Assembly: GCF_024195295.1 (NCBI RefSeq)
Contig: NZ_JAMFTH010000001.1
Coordinates: forward strand, 1-64,000
Source: Gilvimarinus xylanilyticus
GTDB lineage: Bacteria; Pseudomonadota; Gammaproteobacteria; Pseudomonadales; Cellvibrionaceae
Direction of reading: 5' to 3'
DNA: 64,000 nt
The notes beneath the pieces were generated by a model. It did not search any database, was not told the DNA's origin, and saw nothing but the letters and a program-made list of their open reading frames with translations. How positions within the stretch are numbered: the stretch's first letter is position 1; the number at the start of each line of letters is the position of its first letter. The translations under genes and the position numbers were made by a program. Positions 46,509-55,785 of this stretch are shown piece after piece.

Positions 46509-47804
46509 TTATTTAAAAACACAGGTATTTCGGCCCGAGTGTTTGGCTTGGTAAAGGGCAGCATCTGCGCGCTGAAATGTCTCAGTAAAGCTTTCGCGGG
46601 CTCGGGCGCAGGTAATACCAATACTAATGGTTAGGCCATCGCTCACACCATCGAACTCAGTTTGCGAGATCAGTTGCCGCAACTTTTCCGCCAGGGCCTG
46701 GGCGTCTTGTTCCTCGGTTTGCGGGCAGATCAGCATAAATTCCTCACCACCCCAGCGACAAAAAGTGTCCTGGGCGCGAATGTTGTGCAAAATTAACGTA
46801 CACAGGGCTTTCAGTGTTTCGTCGCCCTGTTGATGGCCCAGGTTATCGTTGAGTTGTTTAAAGTGATCCAAATCAATCAGCATAAGCGCCAACTTGGCAA
46901 AGCTTTCGCCGCTGGGGTAAAGCCGATCTAACTCTGGCGCTATCCCGTGGCGATTGAGTACGCCGGTTAGCTGGTCGCGCATGGACAGTTGTTTGTATTT
47001 CTCCGATTTATCGTGCAGCGACTGGCTGTAACTTTGCAGCGATTCCAGGCGTTCTTCATCACGCGCGACACGGCGTTTTAGCCCCCAGTATTGGCGCAGG
47101 GCTATTGCCACCAGCGCTACCACCCACAGCCCCAGTAATAACTGATACCAGTTCGCCCGGCTGAGCAAGGGGCCGGTAAACTCAATGCGATTTACGGTAA
47201 ACGTGTGTGCTCCTAGTTCTGAGGGGTAGGCTAAATCAATGCCAAACATAATCGCTTGCTCAAAGCCGGGCATGGTGTATTCCAGCGGCACATTGTTATC
47301 GTGTTTTCACCAATCAGCCACGGTAAACAGTGCCAGTGGTGCGCGCCAGGGCGGCTGGTATTGGTCCACCGAGACAATTACGTTGTTAAACTTGTTGCTT
47401 TCGTAGTCGTTGGGTTGGGAGAAACCCGGCTCAAAGTTGCGGATATAAAAACGGATTTTTCCGGTAGGGCCCTGGTATTTCACATCGAGTTCAATATGGG
47501 TATAGGGCGTCAGGTCTATGCCTTGCTCGCGGCCGTCGCCCAGAGGAATATGCATGCCACATATTTTCCAGGCTTCGCTGGGGCGCATAACGCAGCGAAA
47601 CTGCCCCGGGGTCTCTGTCCAGCTGACAGTGGATTTTCCTCCTCGTTCGGCATCGGCGAATAATAACTCGCGACCCAACTCGGGATTGGGCCAAATTTGC
47701 AGGTGACGCTCTGGCAGCCACTCGTACATTAGTACTAACAATGCCGTAAAAAGTGCGGCCATCAATGTTAGGCGATAGCCAACGTGTTTCCCTACTCTGT
47801 ACAT
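46509..47804 (-). pseudogene. GGDEF diguanylate cyclase interrupted by in-frame TGA
   Basis: One continuous frame of 432 codons with a single internal stop (TGA, 47307-47309) directly after a Trp codon (TVADW). Upstream: a membrane segment and a periplasmic carbohydrate-binding-like domain (SWTETPGQFRCVM, ELDVKYQGPTGKIRFYIRNF). Downstream in the same frame: end of that domain, a membrane segment (LLLGLWVVALVAIAL), a coiled stretch and a complete GGDEF domain with motif GGEEF and an RxxD inhibitory site five residues before it. A Trp-Trp pair (TGG to TGA) is the likely ancestral state. The second part could still be made from GTG at 47291. Sequencing error cannot be excluded. Confidence 0.8.
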
Positions 47805-48105
47805 AGATAACCAATATTATTGCTGTTTTTCTATTAACCCGGCCATTATGATTGTCGGGTTAATAGCGGTGCAGGATGCGCCCCGACGCCGCCGAAGGCG
47901 AGCCCTGTAAAATTAAGGGGTGTCGCAACTTCCGTCGATTTCACAGGGCGACCATTAAAATGCTCAGGTCTAGCATTTCAATCTCCACGTTAATAAGCGT
48001 ATAGGCGATTGCCCTCGGGGTAAAGCCCGTGGGTGTGGTGACACTGAGGCGGCAACTGGCCTAAAATCTTAGCGCACCGGTAACCCAGTCCCCAAAGGAG
48101 TGCCT
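47805..48105. other. Non-coding gap with inverted repeats
   Basis: About 300 bp without a convincing ORF between divergent genes. It holds a perfect 11-bp inverted repeat, CTATTAACCCG / CGGGTTAATAG (47831-47841 and 47856-47866), and a longer-range pair GCCCTGT / ACAGGGC (47902-47908 and 47943-47949). These could belong to a structured RNA, an operator or a decayed element; nothing recognisable. Confidence 0.5.
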
Positions 48106-48732
48106 ATGTACGATGGCGAAAGAATCAACAGTATTACCCATTTGGTGGGCGCAGTTCTGGCGCTGGTGGGGTTTGGTGCGTTACTGACGATTAGTATTCA
48201 GCAGTGGGATGCCGCGCTGATCGTCAGCTTTGTGATTTTCGGTGTGACCCTGGTTTTGCTCTACACCATGTCCACCCTGTACCACAGTTTCCGCTCGCCC
48301 AAGGTCAAAGCGGTATTTCGCCAATTAGATCATGTGTGTATTTACCTGCTGATTGCCGGCACCTATACCCCGTTTATGTTGGTGACTATTGGCGGCACGA
48401 CGGGGTTGATTATGCTGGTTGTTATCTGGTCGTTGGCGTTGGTGGGTTTGCTGTTGGATATCTTGCCCAAAAAGCGCATTAAATGGCTGCAGATTTTAAT
48501 TTATCTGGTTATGGGCTGGGTGTGTGTGGTGGTCTATCGCGACCTGGCGGCCAACTTTGATCCGGTGGGGCTTCTGTGGCTTTGGCTGGGCGGGGTTGCC
48601 TATACCGTGGGGGTGATTTTTTACGTGTTGGATGGCATGCGCAAGCTGCGCCACGCCCACGGTATTTGGCATATGTTTGTGTTAGCGGGTTCTTTCTGTC
48701 ATTTCGTTTCTATTGTCGCCTATGTGCGCTAG
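48106..48732 (+). CDS. Hemolysin III / PAQR-family membrane protein
   Basis: A 208-residue, seven-helix inner-membrane protein. The PAQR marks are present: ERINSITHLVGAVLAL, TMSTLYHSFRSP, LDHVCIYLLIAGTYTPFM and a late IWHMFVLAGSFCHFVSI; the His/Asp/Ser set likely binds metal. Despite the name, its role is probably lipid or membrane homeostasis. The Met at 48106 has AAAGGAG at 5 bp; an upstream GTG is unlikely. Its 3' end overlaps the convergent PepSY gene by 51 bp. Confidence 0.93.
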   Translation: MYDGERINSITHLVGAVLALVGFGALLTISIQQWDAALIVSFVIFGVTLVLLYTMSTLYHSFRSPKVKAVFRQLDHVCIYLLIAGTYTPFMLVTIGGTTGLIMLVVIWSLALVGLLLDILPKKRIKWLQILIYLVMGWVCVVVYRDLAANFDPVGLLWLWLGGVAYTVGVIFYVLDGMRKLRHAHGIWHMFVLAGSFCHFVSIVAYVR

Positions 48733-50163
48733 GCCGCGCCAAAATAGCAAGACGGCGGTGGCGATAAAACTGAGGTTAATGCCCAAAGGCGCCGCTTTCC
48801 AGGCGTAGGCGCCGAACGCCATTGCATGCAGAATGACCATTGCCAATAGCGTCAGTGCACCGGTTAGTTGCAGCAGCCCTTTGCTGCGGTTGGGGCGATC
48901 GACCCACTGACACAGCAGTGCAGCGATAACCAGCGCGCCCCAAAAAATCCATTTGGAGCTGCCGCCCAGCGCCAGTTGTGCTACTGCCGTTAGGCCCAGC
49001 GCCAGCGGGGTGCCCCACACAATAGCGGTCCAGATATTATTCAGCCCATCGCGCTGGCGCCGCTTGGCCAGCCAGATATTGATACCGCTCACTGAAATAA
49101 CGGCCAGCGCCAAACCGAGCGCGACATAGGCGAGCTTAACCAGCAAACCGCCAAAGTGGCCAAAGTGAATTCGGTACACCGAGAAAATCGCCTGGCGGCC
49201 CGCTTCGCCGTCGCTAAAGCCCACCTTACTTAAATAATTACCGGCGCTGTCAAAGCGATACTGCTCGGCATAAATTAAGCGTTCCGGGTGTTCGGCGCCC
49301 AGCAAAATATACTGGTGCTCGGTGCCTACATCTTCCACGGTAATGTAAAACGGTTCGGCTTCGGGGGCGATCTGCGGCATTTGCGCCAGGGCTTTACCTA
49401 CGGCGGCGGTTTGTAGCGGTTGCTCCAGTTCGGGTTCGGCGCCGTAAATGGCGGGTACCACCTTACTGGTATCGCCATCGTAAAACGCCTGTGCGCCAAT
49501 CAAGACAAATAAGCTGGCGAGGCCAAAAAACGCCCCGGTAACGCCAATCATTAAATGAAAGGGTGCGCCCCAGACGCTAAAGCGGTTGTGCCAGTCGGCC
49601 TGACTCAGGCGGGGGGCCGCTTTGGGGCGCAGGGTAAAGGCATCTTTAAAAATACGCGGGTGGGATAAAAAGCCCGAGATAATCAAGCCGCATAGCATCA
49701 CCCCGAGAATACTCACCACGATCATGCCAAAGCTTTTGGGCAGGTGCAGATAAAGATGTAAATCGATCAGTAGCTGAGTCCAGGGGGTGTCGACTTTATC
49801 CCCCAGACTGCCGTCGGCGTTGACAAAATAGCTGCCGTCGTCGGATGCCACTCGCATATTGGGGCTGGCGGCGGTGGGCAGCATGACAAACATATGGTGG
49901 TGATGTTCGCTGTCCGTCTCGGCTTTATTTTGCTCCGCCATAACCTGCTTTTCTAACAGGTTATAAGCGCTTTGCACTTGTTCGGGAGTCACCTGATGGC
50001 GCTCGGGGGCGTCGGCCTGCTCCCAGTGCTCTAACTCGTGCTCGAACACCAAAAACGAACCCGACAAACACACCAAATACATAAAGGCGCCCACGGCCAG
50101 GCCCAGCCAGGCGTGGCTGGCCAGCGACTGTTTGACGAGGGCAGGGGAGAGTAATTGTTTCAT
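48682..50163 (-). CDS. PepSY-associated transmembrane protein (iron-uptake reductase-like)
   Basis: A 493-residue inner-membrane protein with membrane segments near the N-terminus (HAWLGLAVGAFMYLVCLSGSFLVF), mid-protein and C-terminus, and PepSY domains between (FEHELEHWEQADAPERH, FGMIVVSILGVMLCGLIISGFL). Such proteins accompany TonB siderophore receptors and are thought to help ferric reduction or release. The Met at 50163 is preferred since homologues begin close to KQSLASHAWLGL; the frame can extend to 50190 into the preceding gene. It follows that gene by 4 bp, both facing the receptor divergently. Confidence 0.87.
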   Translation of the reverse strand: MKQLLSPALVKQSLASHAWLGLAVGAFMYLVCLSGSFLVFEHELEHWEQADAPERHQVTPEQVQSAYNLLEKQVMAEQNKAETDSEHHHHMFVMLPTAASPNMRVASDDGSYFVNADGSLGDKVDTPWTQLLIDLHLYLHLPKSFGMIVVSILGVMLCGLIISGFLSHPRIFKDAFTLRPKAAPRLSQADWHNRFSVWGAPFHLMIGVTGAFFGLASLFVLIGAQAFYDGDTSKVVPAIYGAEPELEQPLQTAAVGKALAQMPQIAPEAEPFYITVEDVGTEHQYILLGAEHPERLIYAEQYRFDSAGNYLSKVGFSDGEAGRQAIFSVYRIHFGHFGGLLVKLAYVALGLALAVISVSGINIWLAKRRQRDGLNNIWTAIVWGTPLALGLTAVAQLALGGSSKWIFWGALVIAALLCQWVDRPNRSKGLLQLTGALTLLAMVILHAMAFGAYAWKAAPLGINLSFIATAVLLFWRGLAHIGDNRNEMTERTR

Positions 50164-50167
50164 AGCG

Positions 50168-50707
50168 TTACAACATAATAATGACGCCACTGACCAAGCC
50201 GGCCACCAGCAAAGAGACGGGAGGGCGCAGGGGGCGAGGATCGGCCAGCAGCCAATAGGCGGCAGCGCCCCAGACGACCGGCGAGACTAGAGCTGCCAAC
50301 ACCATGGCGTTTACATTCGACAGTGGCAGCAGTTTGGCGAGGGCAACCAACAGGGCGACACTGACCAAACCCGATAGCAAGACAACCGTGAATACCCGCC
50401 ATAATTGCAGGCCGACCTGGCGTGCATTTGCCCATTGCAATGGGGTGCGGATTTGGGGCTTTACTTTTTGCCGCCGCGAATCCTGGTTGCCTATTGTCAC
50501 TGCCCAGGCGGCCAGCGCCAGGGTGATCAACGTAAAGCTGATGCCAAACTCGGCCCCTTGGGCCCTGGACCAGGCCGCCGCCCCGGCGCCGATCAGCACC
50601 CAGCCGGCCCAAGTGAGTAGCGGTGTGCGCCGCTTAAGGCGCCAGGCGGCAAAGAGTGCGGCTAAACCAATACATGCCAGGGCGCAGCCGAGTAAAGCCA
50701 ATATCAT
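50168..50707 (-). CDS. Small multi-pass membrane protein of the iron locus
   Basis: A 179-residue hydrophobic protein, about five to six predicted membrane segments with a basic loop (SRRQKVKPQIRTP) in the middle. No family recognised; unassigned small membrane proteins are common beside PepSY proteins and TonB receptors. First gene on the minus strand of a divergent pair whose spacer carries a Fur-like box, so iron control is likely. The next gene starts 4 bp after its stop. Confidence 0.75.
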   Translation of the reverse strand: MILALLGCALACIGLAALFAAWRLKRRTPLLTWAGWVLIGAGAAAWSRAQGAEFGISFTLITLALAAWAVTIGNQDSRRQKVKPQIRTPLQWANARQVGLQLWRVFTVVLLSGLVSVALLVALAKLLPLSNVNAMVLAALVSPVVWGAAAYWLLADPRPLRPPVSLLVAGLVSGVIIML

Positions 50708-50832
50708 GGAAGCTCCAGTCAGATGTTAAGCGCGCCAATAGTAGTGAGAAATATTATTAACTGCAACCGCCGGTGGGGGGATCCCACGTATCGCGGAAGC
50801 TGGGGTTGATGCTTTTTGGTAAGCACCTAAAA

Positions 50833-50851
50833 GATAATAATTATTACAATT
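50833..50851. promoter_or_regulatory. Candidate Fur box
   Basis: Begins GATAATAATTATTAC and matches the 19-bp consensus GATAATGATAATCATTATC at 13 positions. It lies between the divergent membrane-protein and TonB-receptor genes, 73 bp before the receptor start. Confidence 0.65.
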
Positions 50852-50923
50852 ATTTACATCCAAGGAAAACAAGATGATAATGAGTCTTTTTAGCGCCAAC
50901 TATATCAGGAGGATAGAAGTTCC

Positions 50924-52903
50924 ATGCAATATCACCACTCGCTTATCACCCGCCTCAGCCCCCTCGCTCTCGCCATCTCATTGGTGCCCGGTTATGCCAT
51001 GGCGCAAACCGATTCTGTTAGCGACTCTGATGAAAAAAGTAAGCCCAAGGAAATAGAAGAGCTGGTAGTGATTGGCGAGCCGGTAGACAGCTTGCTAACC
51101 ACGGCCGATTTGGACCGCAAACAGGCCAATGATCTGGATGATATCTTCTCGGGCGTGCCCACGGTTTTGGTGGGCGGCTCGGTCGGGGCGGCGCAAAAAA
51201 TTTACGTGCGCAACCTGGGCGAAGATACCTTGAACATCTCCGTCGATGGCGCCACCCAGTCCGGGGTGACCTACCACCACACTGGCCGTATTTCGGTCGA
51301 GCCCGAATTGCTTAAACAAGTGCATGTACAAGTGGGGGCGGGCGACGCCACCAGCGGCCCCGGCGCGCTGGGCGGGGCGATTAAATTTGAAACCAAAGAC
51401 CCGGAAGACCTGTTAGGTAATCGCAATTTTGGCGGTATCGTCAAAGCCGGGTATTTTTCTAATACCGAAGGCTACAAAGGCAGCGGCACGGTGTTTGGCC
51501 GGCTGGGCGACACCTTTAGTGCCATGGCCAGCTATGTGACGTCTGATCAGGACGATATGCAAGACCCCAATGGCAACGAACTGCCGGGCACCAACTCGGA
51601 CCAGGATCTGGGTTTTGTCAAATTTGTGGGTGATTTTGGCGGCGGACATAAGGCCAGCATCAGCTACGAAAATCTGGCCGAAGAGGGCGAAAAACTGACC
51701 CGCCCCGAGTGGGGGGAAGGGCCGCGCAATCCGCTGCGCGATTTGGAGTTCGAGCGTGCAACCACCACCGCAAAATACTCCTGGGATAAACCCGACAGTG
51801 ATTTACTGCTGCTGGATGTCAGCCTGTACAACACCGACTTTGAGATCTACCGCCCCTGGGACGATTACGCCAGTGCTGTGGATACCCAGGGTTTTGTGAT
51901 CAGCAACACCAGCCAGGTGGGCGAGCACAACATTGTGTACGGCTCGGATTACCGCGACGATGAAGTGACTGCCGGTGAAAGCGCACTGGGCGGTAACGCC
52001 TTTACCGAAACCAGCGATGTGCTGGGCTTTTTTGTGCAAGACCGCTTCCAGGCGACCGAGGCGCTGTTATTCACCTTTGGCACCCGCTGGGATGACTTTA
52101 ATGCGGTGGACAAAGAAAATAACGAGTTTACCTCTGATGGTTTTAGCCCCAACGTCGGTTTTGCCTATGACCTGACCCGCGACTTGACCTTCAGCGGCGG
52201 TTACGCCGAATCCTTGCGTGGGGTAGAAACCAACGACGGCTTCAAGCTGTTTGGTACCACCAATGATCCGGACTTAAAAGCCGAGCGCGCCAAAAACTTT
52301 GAGCTGGGGCTGGACTACACTCTGGGCAGCTTTTTGCTAAGTGCCGGTTATCACGACACCACCATTGAAGACGCGATTGGTAACGATGTGCCCTGGTCGC
52401 GCCACTACGAAAACCTGGGCGAGCTGGAAACCAATGGCTACTCCCTGGGCGCCACCTACAACGGCGAGCGCTTGTTCTCCAAGTGGACCTATGTCGATAC
52501 CGATGTCGAGCTGGATGGCGAACCTCTTACCCGCTATTCCTATGGTTATTTGGGGACCTCCACCGGTAATACTCTAACCATGGACACTTCTTACCAGGTG
52601 AACTCTACGATTGATGTCGGCTGGATTATGACCCTGGTGCAGGATTTGGATGATATTTATGTTGAGTCTGCCGGTGCCAGTATCAGCAAGCCGGGCTACA
52701 ACGTGCACGATATCTACGCCCACTGGGAGCCCAGCGGCCTGCGCGGTTTTAGTGTGACCCTGACGGTAAAAAATGTGTTTGATGAGGAGTACCTGGACCA
52801 CGGCAGTGTGGAGGACTTTACTCATTTGGACGGCTACACCGGTATCAAGGGCTATCCCGCACCGGGGCAGGATATTCGCTTGAGCATGGCGCTGCGTTTC
52901 TAA
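50924..52903 (+). CDS. TonB-dependent receptor, probable siderophore/metal type
   Basis: A 659-residue receptor with a signal peptide ending AMAQ, a TonB box near EELVVIGEP, a plug with YVRNLGEDTLNISVDGATQ and a barrel ending in the aromatic ALRF. Its size and the nearby PepSY protein and Fur box point to iron-chelate uptake rather than sugar. The ATG at 50924 has AGGAGG 9 bp upstream. An internal frame-shifted ORF at 50874 is not credible. A strong terminator follows. Confidence 0.9.
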   Translation: MQYHHSLITRLSPLALAISLVPGYAMAQTDSVSDSDEKSKPKEIEELVVIGEPVDSLLTTADLDRKQANDLDDIFSGVPTVLVGGSVGAAQKIYVRNLGEDTLNISVDGATQSGVTYHHTGRISVEPELLKQVHVQVGAGDATSGPGALGGAIKFETKDPEDLLGNRNFGGIVKAGYFSNTEGYKGSGTVFGRLGDTFSAMASYVTSDQDDMQDPNGNELPGTNSDQDLGFVKFVGDFGGGHKASISYENLAEEGEKLTRPEWGEGPRNPLRDLEFERATTTAKYSWDKPDSDLLLLDVSLYNTDFEIYRPWDDYASAVDTQGFVISNTSQVGEHNIVYGSDYRDDEVTAGESALGGNAFTETSDVLGFFVQDRFQATEALLFTFGTRWDDFNAVDKENNEFTSDGFSPNVGFAYDLTRDLTFSGGYAESLRGVETNDGFKLFGTTNDPDLKAERAKNFELGLDYTLGSFLLSAGYHDTTIEDAIGNDVPWSRHYENLGELETNGYSLGATYNGERLFSKWTYVDTDVELDGEPLTRYSYGYLGTSTGNTLTMDTSYQVNSTIDVGWIMTLVQDLDDIYVESAGASISKPGYNVHDIYAHWEPSGLRGFSVTLTVKNVFDEEYLDHGSVEDFTHLDGYTGIKGYPAPGQDIRLSMALRF

Positions 52904-52913
52904 CTGGCGGCGC

Positions 52914-52947
52914 AAAGCGCAGTGGTTAAGGCCGCTGCGCTTTTTTT
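52914..52947 (+). terminator. Terminator after the iron TonB receptor
   Basis: AAAGCGCAG and CTGCGCTTT form a 9-bp stem, and a run of seven T starts at the end of the right arm. The convergent S41 gene ends at 52961. Confidence 0.9.
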
Positions 52948-52960
52948 GTGTCTGAAGTTT

Positions 52961-54034
52961 TTACAGCGCCAGCGACCCGCCCTCAAGCCAGCGCTGTACT
53001 CGAAGGATTTGATCCTGTTTGGCATCCTCGTCGCTGAGCGGTAAATAGATATCGGGTAATACGCCATGGGTATCCACCGGGTAGTGGGGTAGGCGCGCGC
53101 TGCGCGAGCTGGCGTACCAAAGTGTCATGCCCGATTCGGGTAAGCGATGACTGACCAGGTTTGAGTAGTCCAGTGCCCCGGCGGTAGGCTGTCCGATTAA
53201 TGTCACTTTAAAGCTTTGCCGGGCGGTCAGTAGAAATTGCTCGCCAGCGCTATAGCAGTGGGGGCCTGTGAGTATGGCCACCCGCGCGGGGCCCGAGGGC
53301 TCGGCGCGGGTGCTGTTTAAACTGTAGGTGCGCGATGCGGTGCTGACGAACGAGCCCCGGCGCGACTCGCCCATGGTTTGAATAACTTTGCGCAAATAAT
53401 CGGCGGCGTCGCCCTCGGAGGGGGGCGCATCGTCGGCGCTAAGCTCGTCTACAAGCCGTTGCAAACCGTCAATATTTTCGTGGGTGGCGCGCCACTGCAC
53501 GCCGATGTTCACCACCTCGCCGTCCAGTATCCAGGGCAACAGGCTGGCGTAACTCCAGTCACTGCCGCCGCCGTTTAATCGTAAGTCAATAATCCAGTGA
53601 GGGCACTGCTCGAGTGTGGCGCGGTTGGTGTCGAGTAATTCTTGCAAAGGCCGCTGGTATTGCGGCTCGAAGCTTTGCAGGCGCAATAGCACACAAGTGT
53701 CTGATAGTTGCTCGAGGCGGGGGCCGAGGTCGCGGTGGTTGTTATCGCTCTCGCTCTCGCCATTGTGAGCGATGCTGACCGGCTGAATACCCAAATGGTG
53801 CTGGCGATAGTGGTGCAAGTGGCGGGTGTAAAGTTCGGCGCACTCGTGCCAGCTGTTTATGCCCCGCAGCGCCGCCATGGTGCGTTGCAGTGACTGCTCA
53901 AAAAACGCCTCGCCCCGGTGCTCGATATGGCTGGGGGCACCGGCGTCGTTGCTGCGAAAATAGTAATCCAGGTAGTTAAGCTCGCGCGCGGCGAGCTTAA
54001 AGCAAAAAGGCGCTTCGGCCAGGGTGGTGTCCAT
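52961..54034 (-). CDS. S41-family (C-terminal-processing-like) peptidase
   Basis: A 357-residue protein with no evident signal peptide. The S41 core is visible: WIIDLRLNGGGSDW, VAILTGPHCYSAGEQFLL with the likely nucleophilic Ser, and IGQPTAGALDYSN. The N-terminal helical part (LNYLDYYFRSNDAGAPSHIEH) is like that of periplasmic S41 enzymes, but there is no PDZ domain. Substrate unknown. It follows glpK by 40 bp on the same strand and may be co-transcribed. Confidence 0.82.
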   Translation of the reverse strand: MDTTLAEAPFCFKLAARELNYLDYYFRSNDAGAPSHIEHRGEAFFEQSLQRTMAALRGINSWHECAELYTRHLHHYRQHHLGIQPVSIAHNGESESDNNHRDLGPRLEQLSDTCVLLRLQSFEPQYQRPLQELLDTNRATLEQCPHWIIDLRLNGGGSDWSYASLLPWILDGEVVNIGVQWRATHENIDGLQRLVDELSADDAPPSEGDAADYLRKVIQTMGESRRGSFVSTASRTYSLNSTRAEPSGPARVAILTGPHCYSAGEQFLLTARQSFKVTLIGQPTAGALDYSNLVSHRLPESGMTLWYASSRSARLPHYPVDTHGVLPDIYLPLSDEDAKQDQILRVQRWLEGGSLAL

Positions 54035-54074
54035 AATGTAAAATCAGCTTCCTGTCTGTGGGGCCCTTTAGAGC

Positions 54075-55556
54075 TTACTCCGCCAGAGTTTTACGCACGG
54101 CGGCTTGCCAGCCTTTTATCATAGTCGCTCGGGTGGTGGCGTCAATGTGGGGGCTGGCCTGGCGCTCTTGCGTCCAGTGTTTGGCAATATCCTGTAAGCT
54201 TGCGAACAGGCCCAGTTGCAAAGCGGCGAGCTGGGCAGCACCCAGGGCGGTGGTTTCAATCATACGGGGGCGCTCTACGGTGGTGTCGGTAATATCCGCC
54301 AGCGTCTGCAGCAACCAGTTGTTGGCGATCATTCCGCCGTCTACCCGCAGTGCACGCGTGCTGTGCCCGGCGTCCTTTTCCATGGCTTCCAGCAAATCGC
54401 GGGTTTGATAGCACACGGCCTCCAGTGCGGCGCGGGCGATTTCGGCGCGCCCGCTATCGCGGCTTAATCCGCAGATGGTGGCGCGGGCATCGGGTTCCCA
54501 GTGGGGCGCGCCCAGGCCCGTAAATGCGGGCACTAAATAAACCCCGTGGTTGCCGTCCAAGCTGGCCGCCAGGGCCTCAGTCTCGGCCGCTTCGCGGATT
54601 ATGCCCAGCTTATCGCGCAGCCACTGTACCGCTGCGCCCGCGATAAATATGGAGCCTTCCAGCGCATAGTGTGGTTCGCCGTTTATGCGATAGGCCAGGG
54701 TGGTCAGCAGCCGGTTGGACGATGCCTTGGGGGTGTCGCCTGTGTGCATCAGAGCAAAACAGCCGGTGCCGTAAGTGCTTTTAATCATGCCCGGGGCAAA
54801 GCAGGCCTGTCCTATCATGGCCGCGTGCTGGTCTCCGGCGACACCGGTAATCGGAATTTGCCGCCCCTCCAAACCTTCGGTCGCGGTACCAAAGTCGGCG
54901 GCGCAGTCCAGCACTTCGGGCAGAAGGCTCGCGGGAATATTGAACAGCTTTAACAGCTCTTCGTCCCATTGTTGGGTGTGAATATTAAACAGGGCTGTGC
55001 GGCTGGCATTGGTGGCATCGGTCACGTGCCTTTGGCCGTTGGTAAATTTCCAAATCAGCCATGAGTCGATGGTGCCAAACGCCAGCTCGCCGCGCCCAGC
55101 GCGCTCGCGGGCGCCTTCGACCTTGTCCAAAATCCAGGCGAGCTTGGTGGCGGAAAAGTAAGGATCGAGCAACAGACCGGTGCGCTCGCGCAGCAGGGGC
55201 TCCTGGCCTTCGTTGCGCAAGCGACGGCAGGTGTCGGCAGTGCGTCTGTCTTGCCAGACAATGGCCGGGTAAATCGGTTCGCCGCTGCTTTTGTCCCACA
55301 CCAGCGTTGTCTCGCGCTGGTTGGTAATGCCAATGCCCACAACATTCTGCCGGGCGGGCAGCTGCGCCAACGCTTGGTTGCAGACATCGGTGGTGACTTG
55401 CCAAATTTCCAACGGGTCGTGTTCAACCCAGCCATCGGCGGGAAAATGTTGGGTAAATTCCTGCTGGGCGCTGGCAAGCATTTCCCCCTGGCGTGAAAAT
55501 AACAGCGCCCGGCTGCTGGTGGTGCCTTGATCAATAGCAAGAATGGCGTCGCTCAA
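54075..55556 (-). CDS. glpK: Glycerol kinase GlpK
   Basis: A 493-residue FGGY kinase that phosphorylates glycerol to sn-glycerol 3-phosphate. Marks include [58 protein letters not shown] and [15 protein letters not shown]. No glpF or glpD is adjacent, so it is separated from the classical glp group. The start is the ATG at 55556, close to a weak AACG-rich leader. Confidence 0.96.
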   Translation of the reverse strand: MSDAILAIDQGTTSSRALLFSRQGEMLASAQQEFTQHFPADGWVEHDPLEIWQVTTDVCNQALAQLPARQNVVGIGITNQRETTLVWDKSSGEPIYPAIVWQDRRTADTCRRLRNEGQEPLLRERTGLLLDPYFSATKLAWILDKVEGARERAGRGELAFGTIDSWLIWKFTNGQRHVTDATNASRTALFNIHTQQWDEELLKLFNIPASLLPEVLDCAADFGTATEGLEGRQIPITGVAGDQHAAMIGQACFAPGMIKSTYGTGCFALMHTGDTPKASSNRLLTTLAYRINGEPHYALEGSIFIAGAAVQWLRDKLGIIREAAETEALAASLDGNHGVYLVPAFTGLGAPHWEPDARATICGLSRDSGRAEIARAALEAVCYQTRDLLEAMEKDAGHSTRALRVDGGMIANNWLLQTLADITDTTVERPRMIETTALGAAQLAALQLGLFASLQDIAKHWTQERQASPHIDATTRATMIKGWQAAVRKTLAE

Positions 55557-55785
55557 GCGTTACCTCATCCGGTTTGTGAGTGTTGTAATGATTGTAGTGT
55601 ATAAAAAGTGAATGCCAAATGATCTGACAACCAGACTCGGGGCTCGGTGGTGTGATTATTGAGGCGTGGCTATTGAGGCGCGAGAGGGGCGGGAAATTTT
55701 TGTGGTGAGGGGGGCGGTTTGCAGTGCGCCAGCGCACGCGGATGAGAAGCCGGGGCGGATCACAAACCCGCCCCGCTATTGACCG
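55557..55785. other. Spacer between glpK and the SSS symporter gene
   Basis: About 230 bp. Near the symporter stop there is a GC-rich inverted repeat (around 55753-55777) whose arms on the minus strand include CGGGGCGGG and CCGCCCCG; it lacks a T-tract. Further along are two loosely repeated TATTGAGGCG segments. No gene seen. Confidence 0.5.

Noticed and set aside
47307-47309. Selenocysteine codon in the GGDEF protein
   Set aside because: No selenoprotein family match, no evident SECIS-type hairpin right after the TGA, and a Trp-to-stop change explains it more simply.
50874-51056. Small ORF before the iron TonB receptor
   Set aside because: Overlaps the receptor signal peptide in another frame; the AGGAGG site serves the receptor ATG at 50924.
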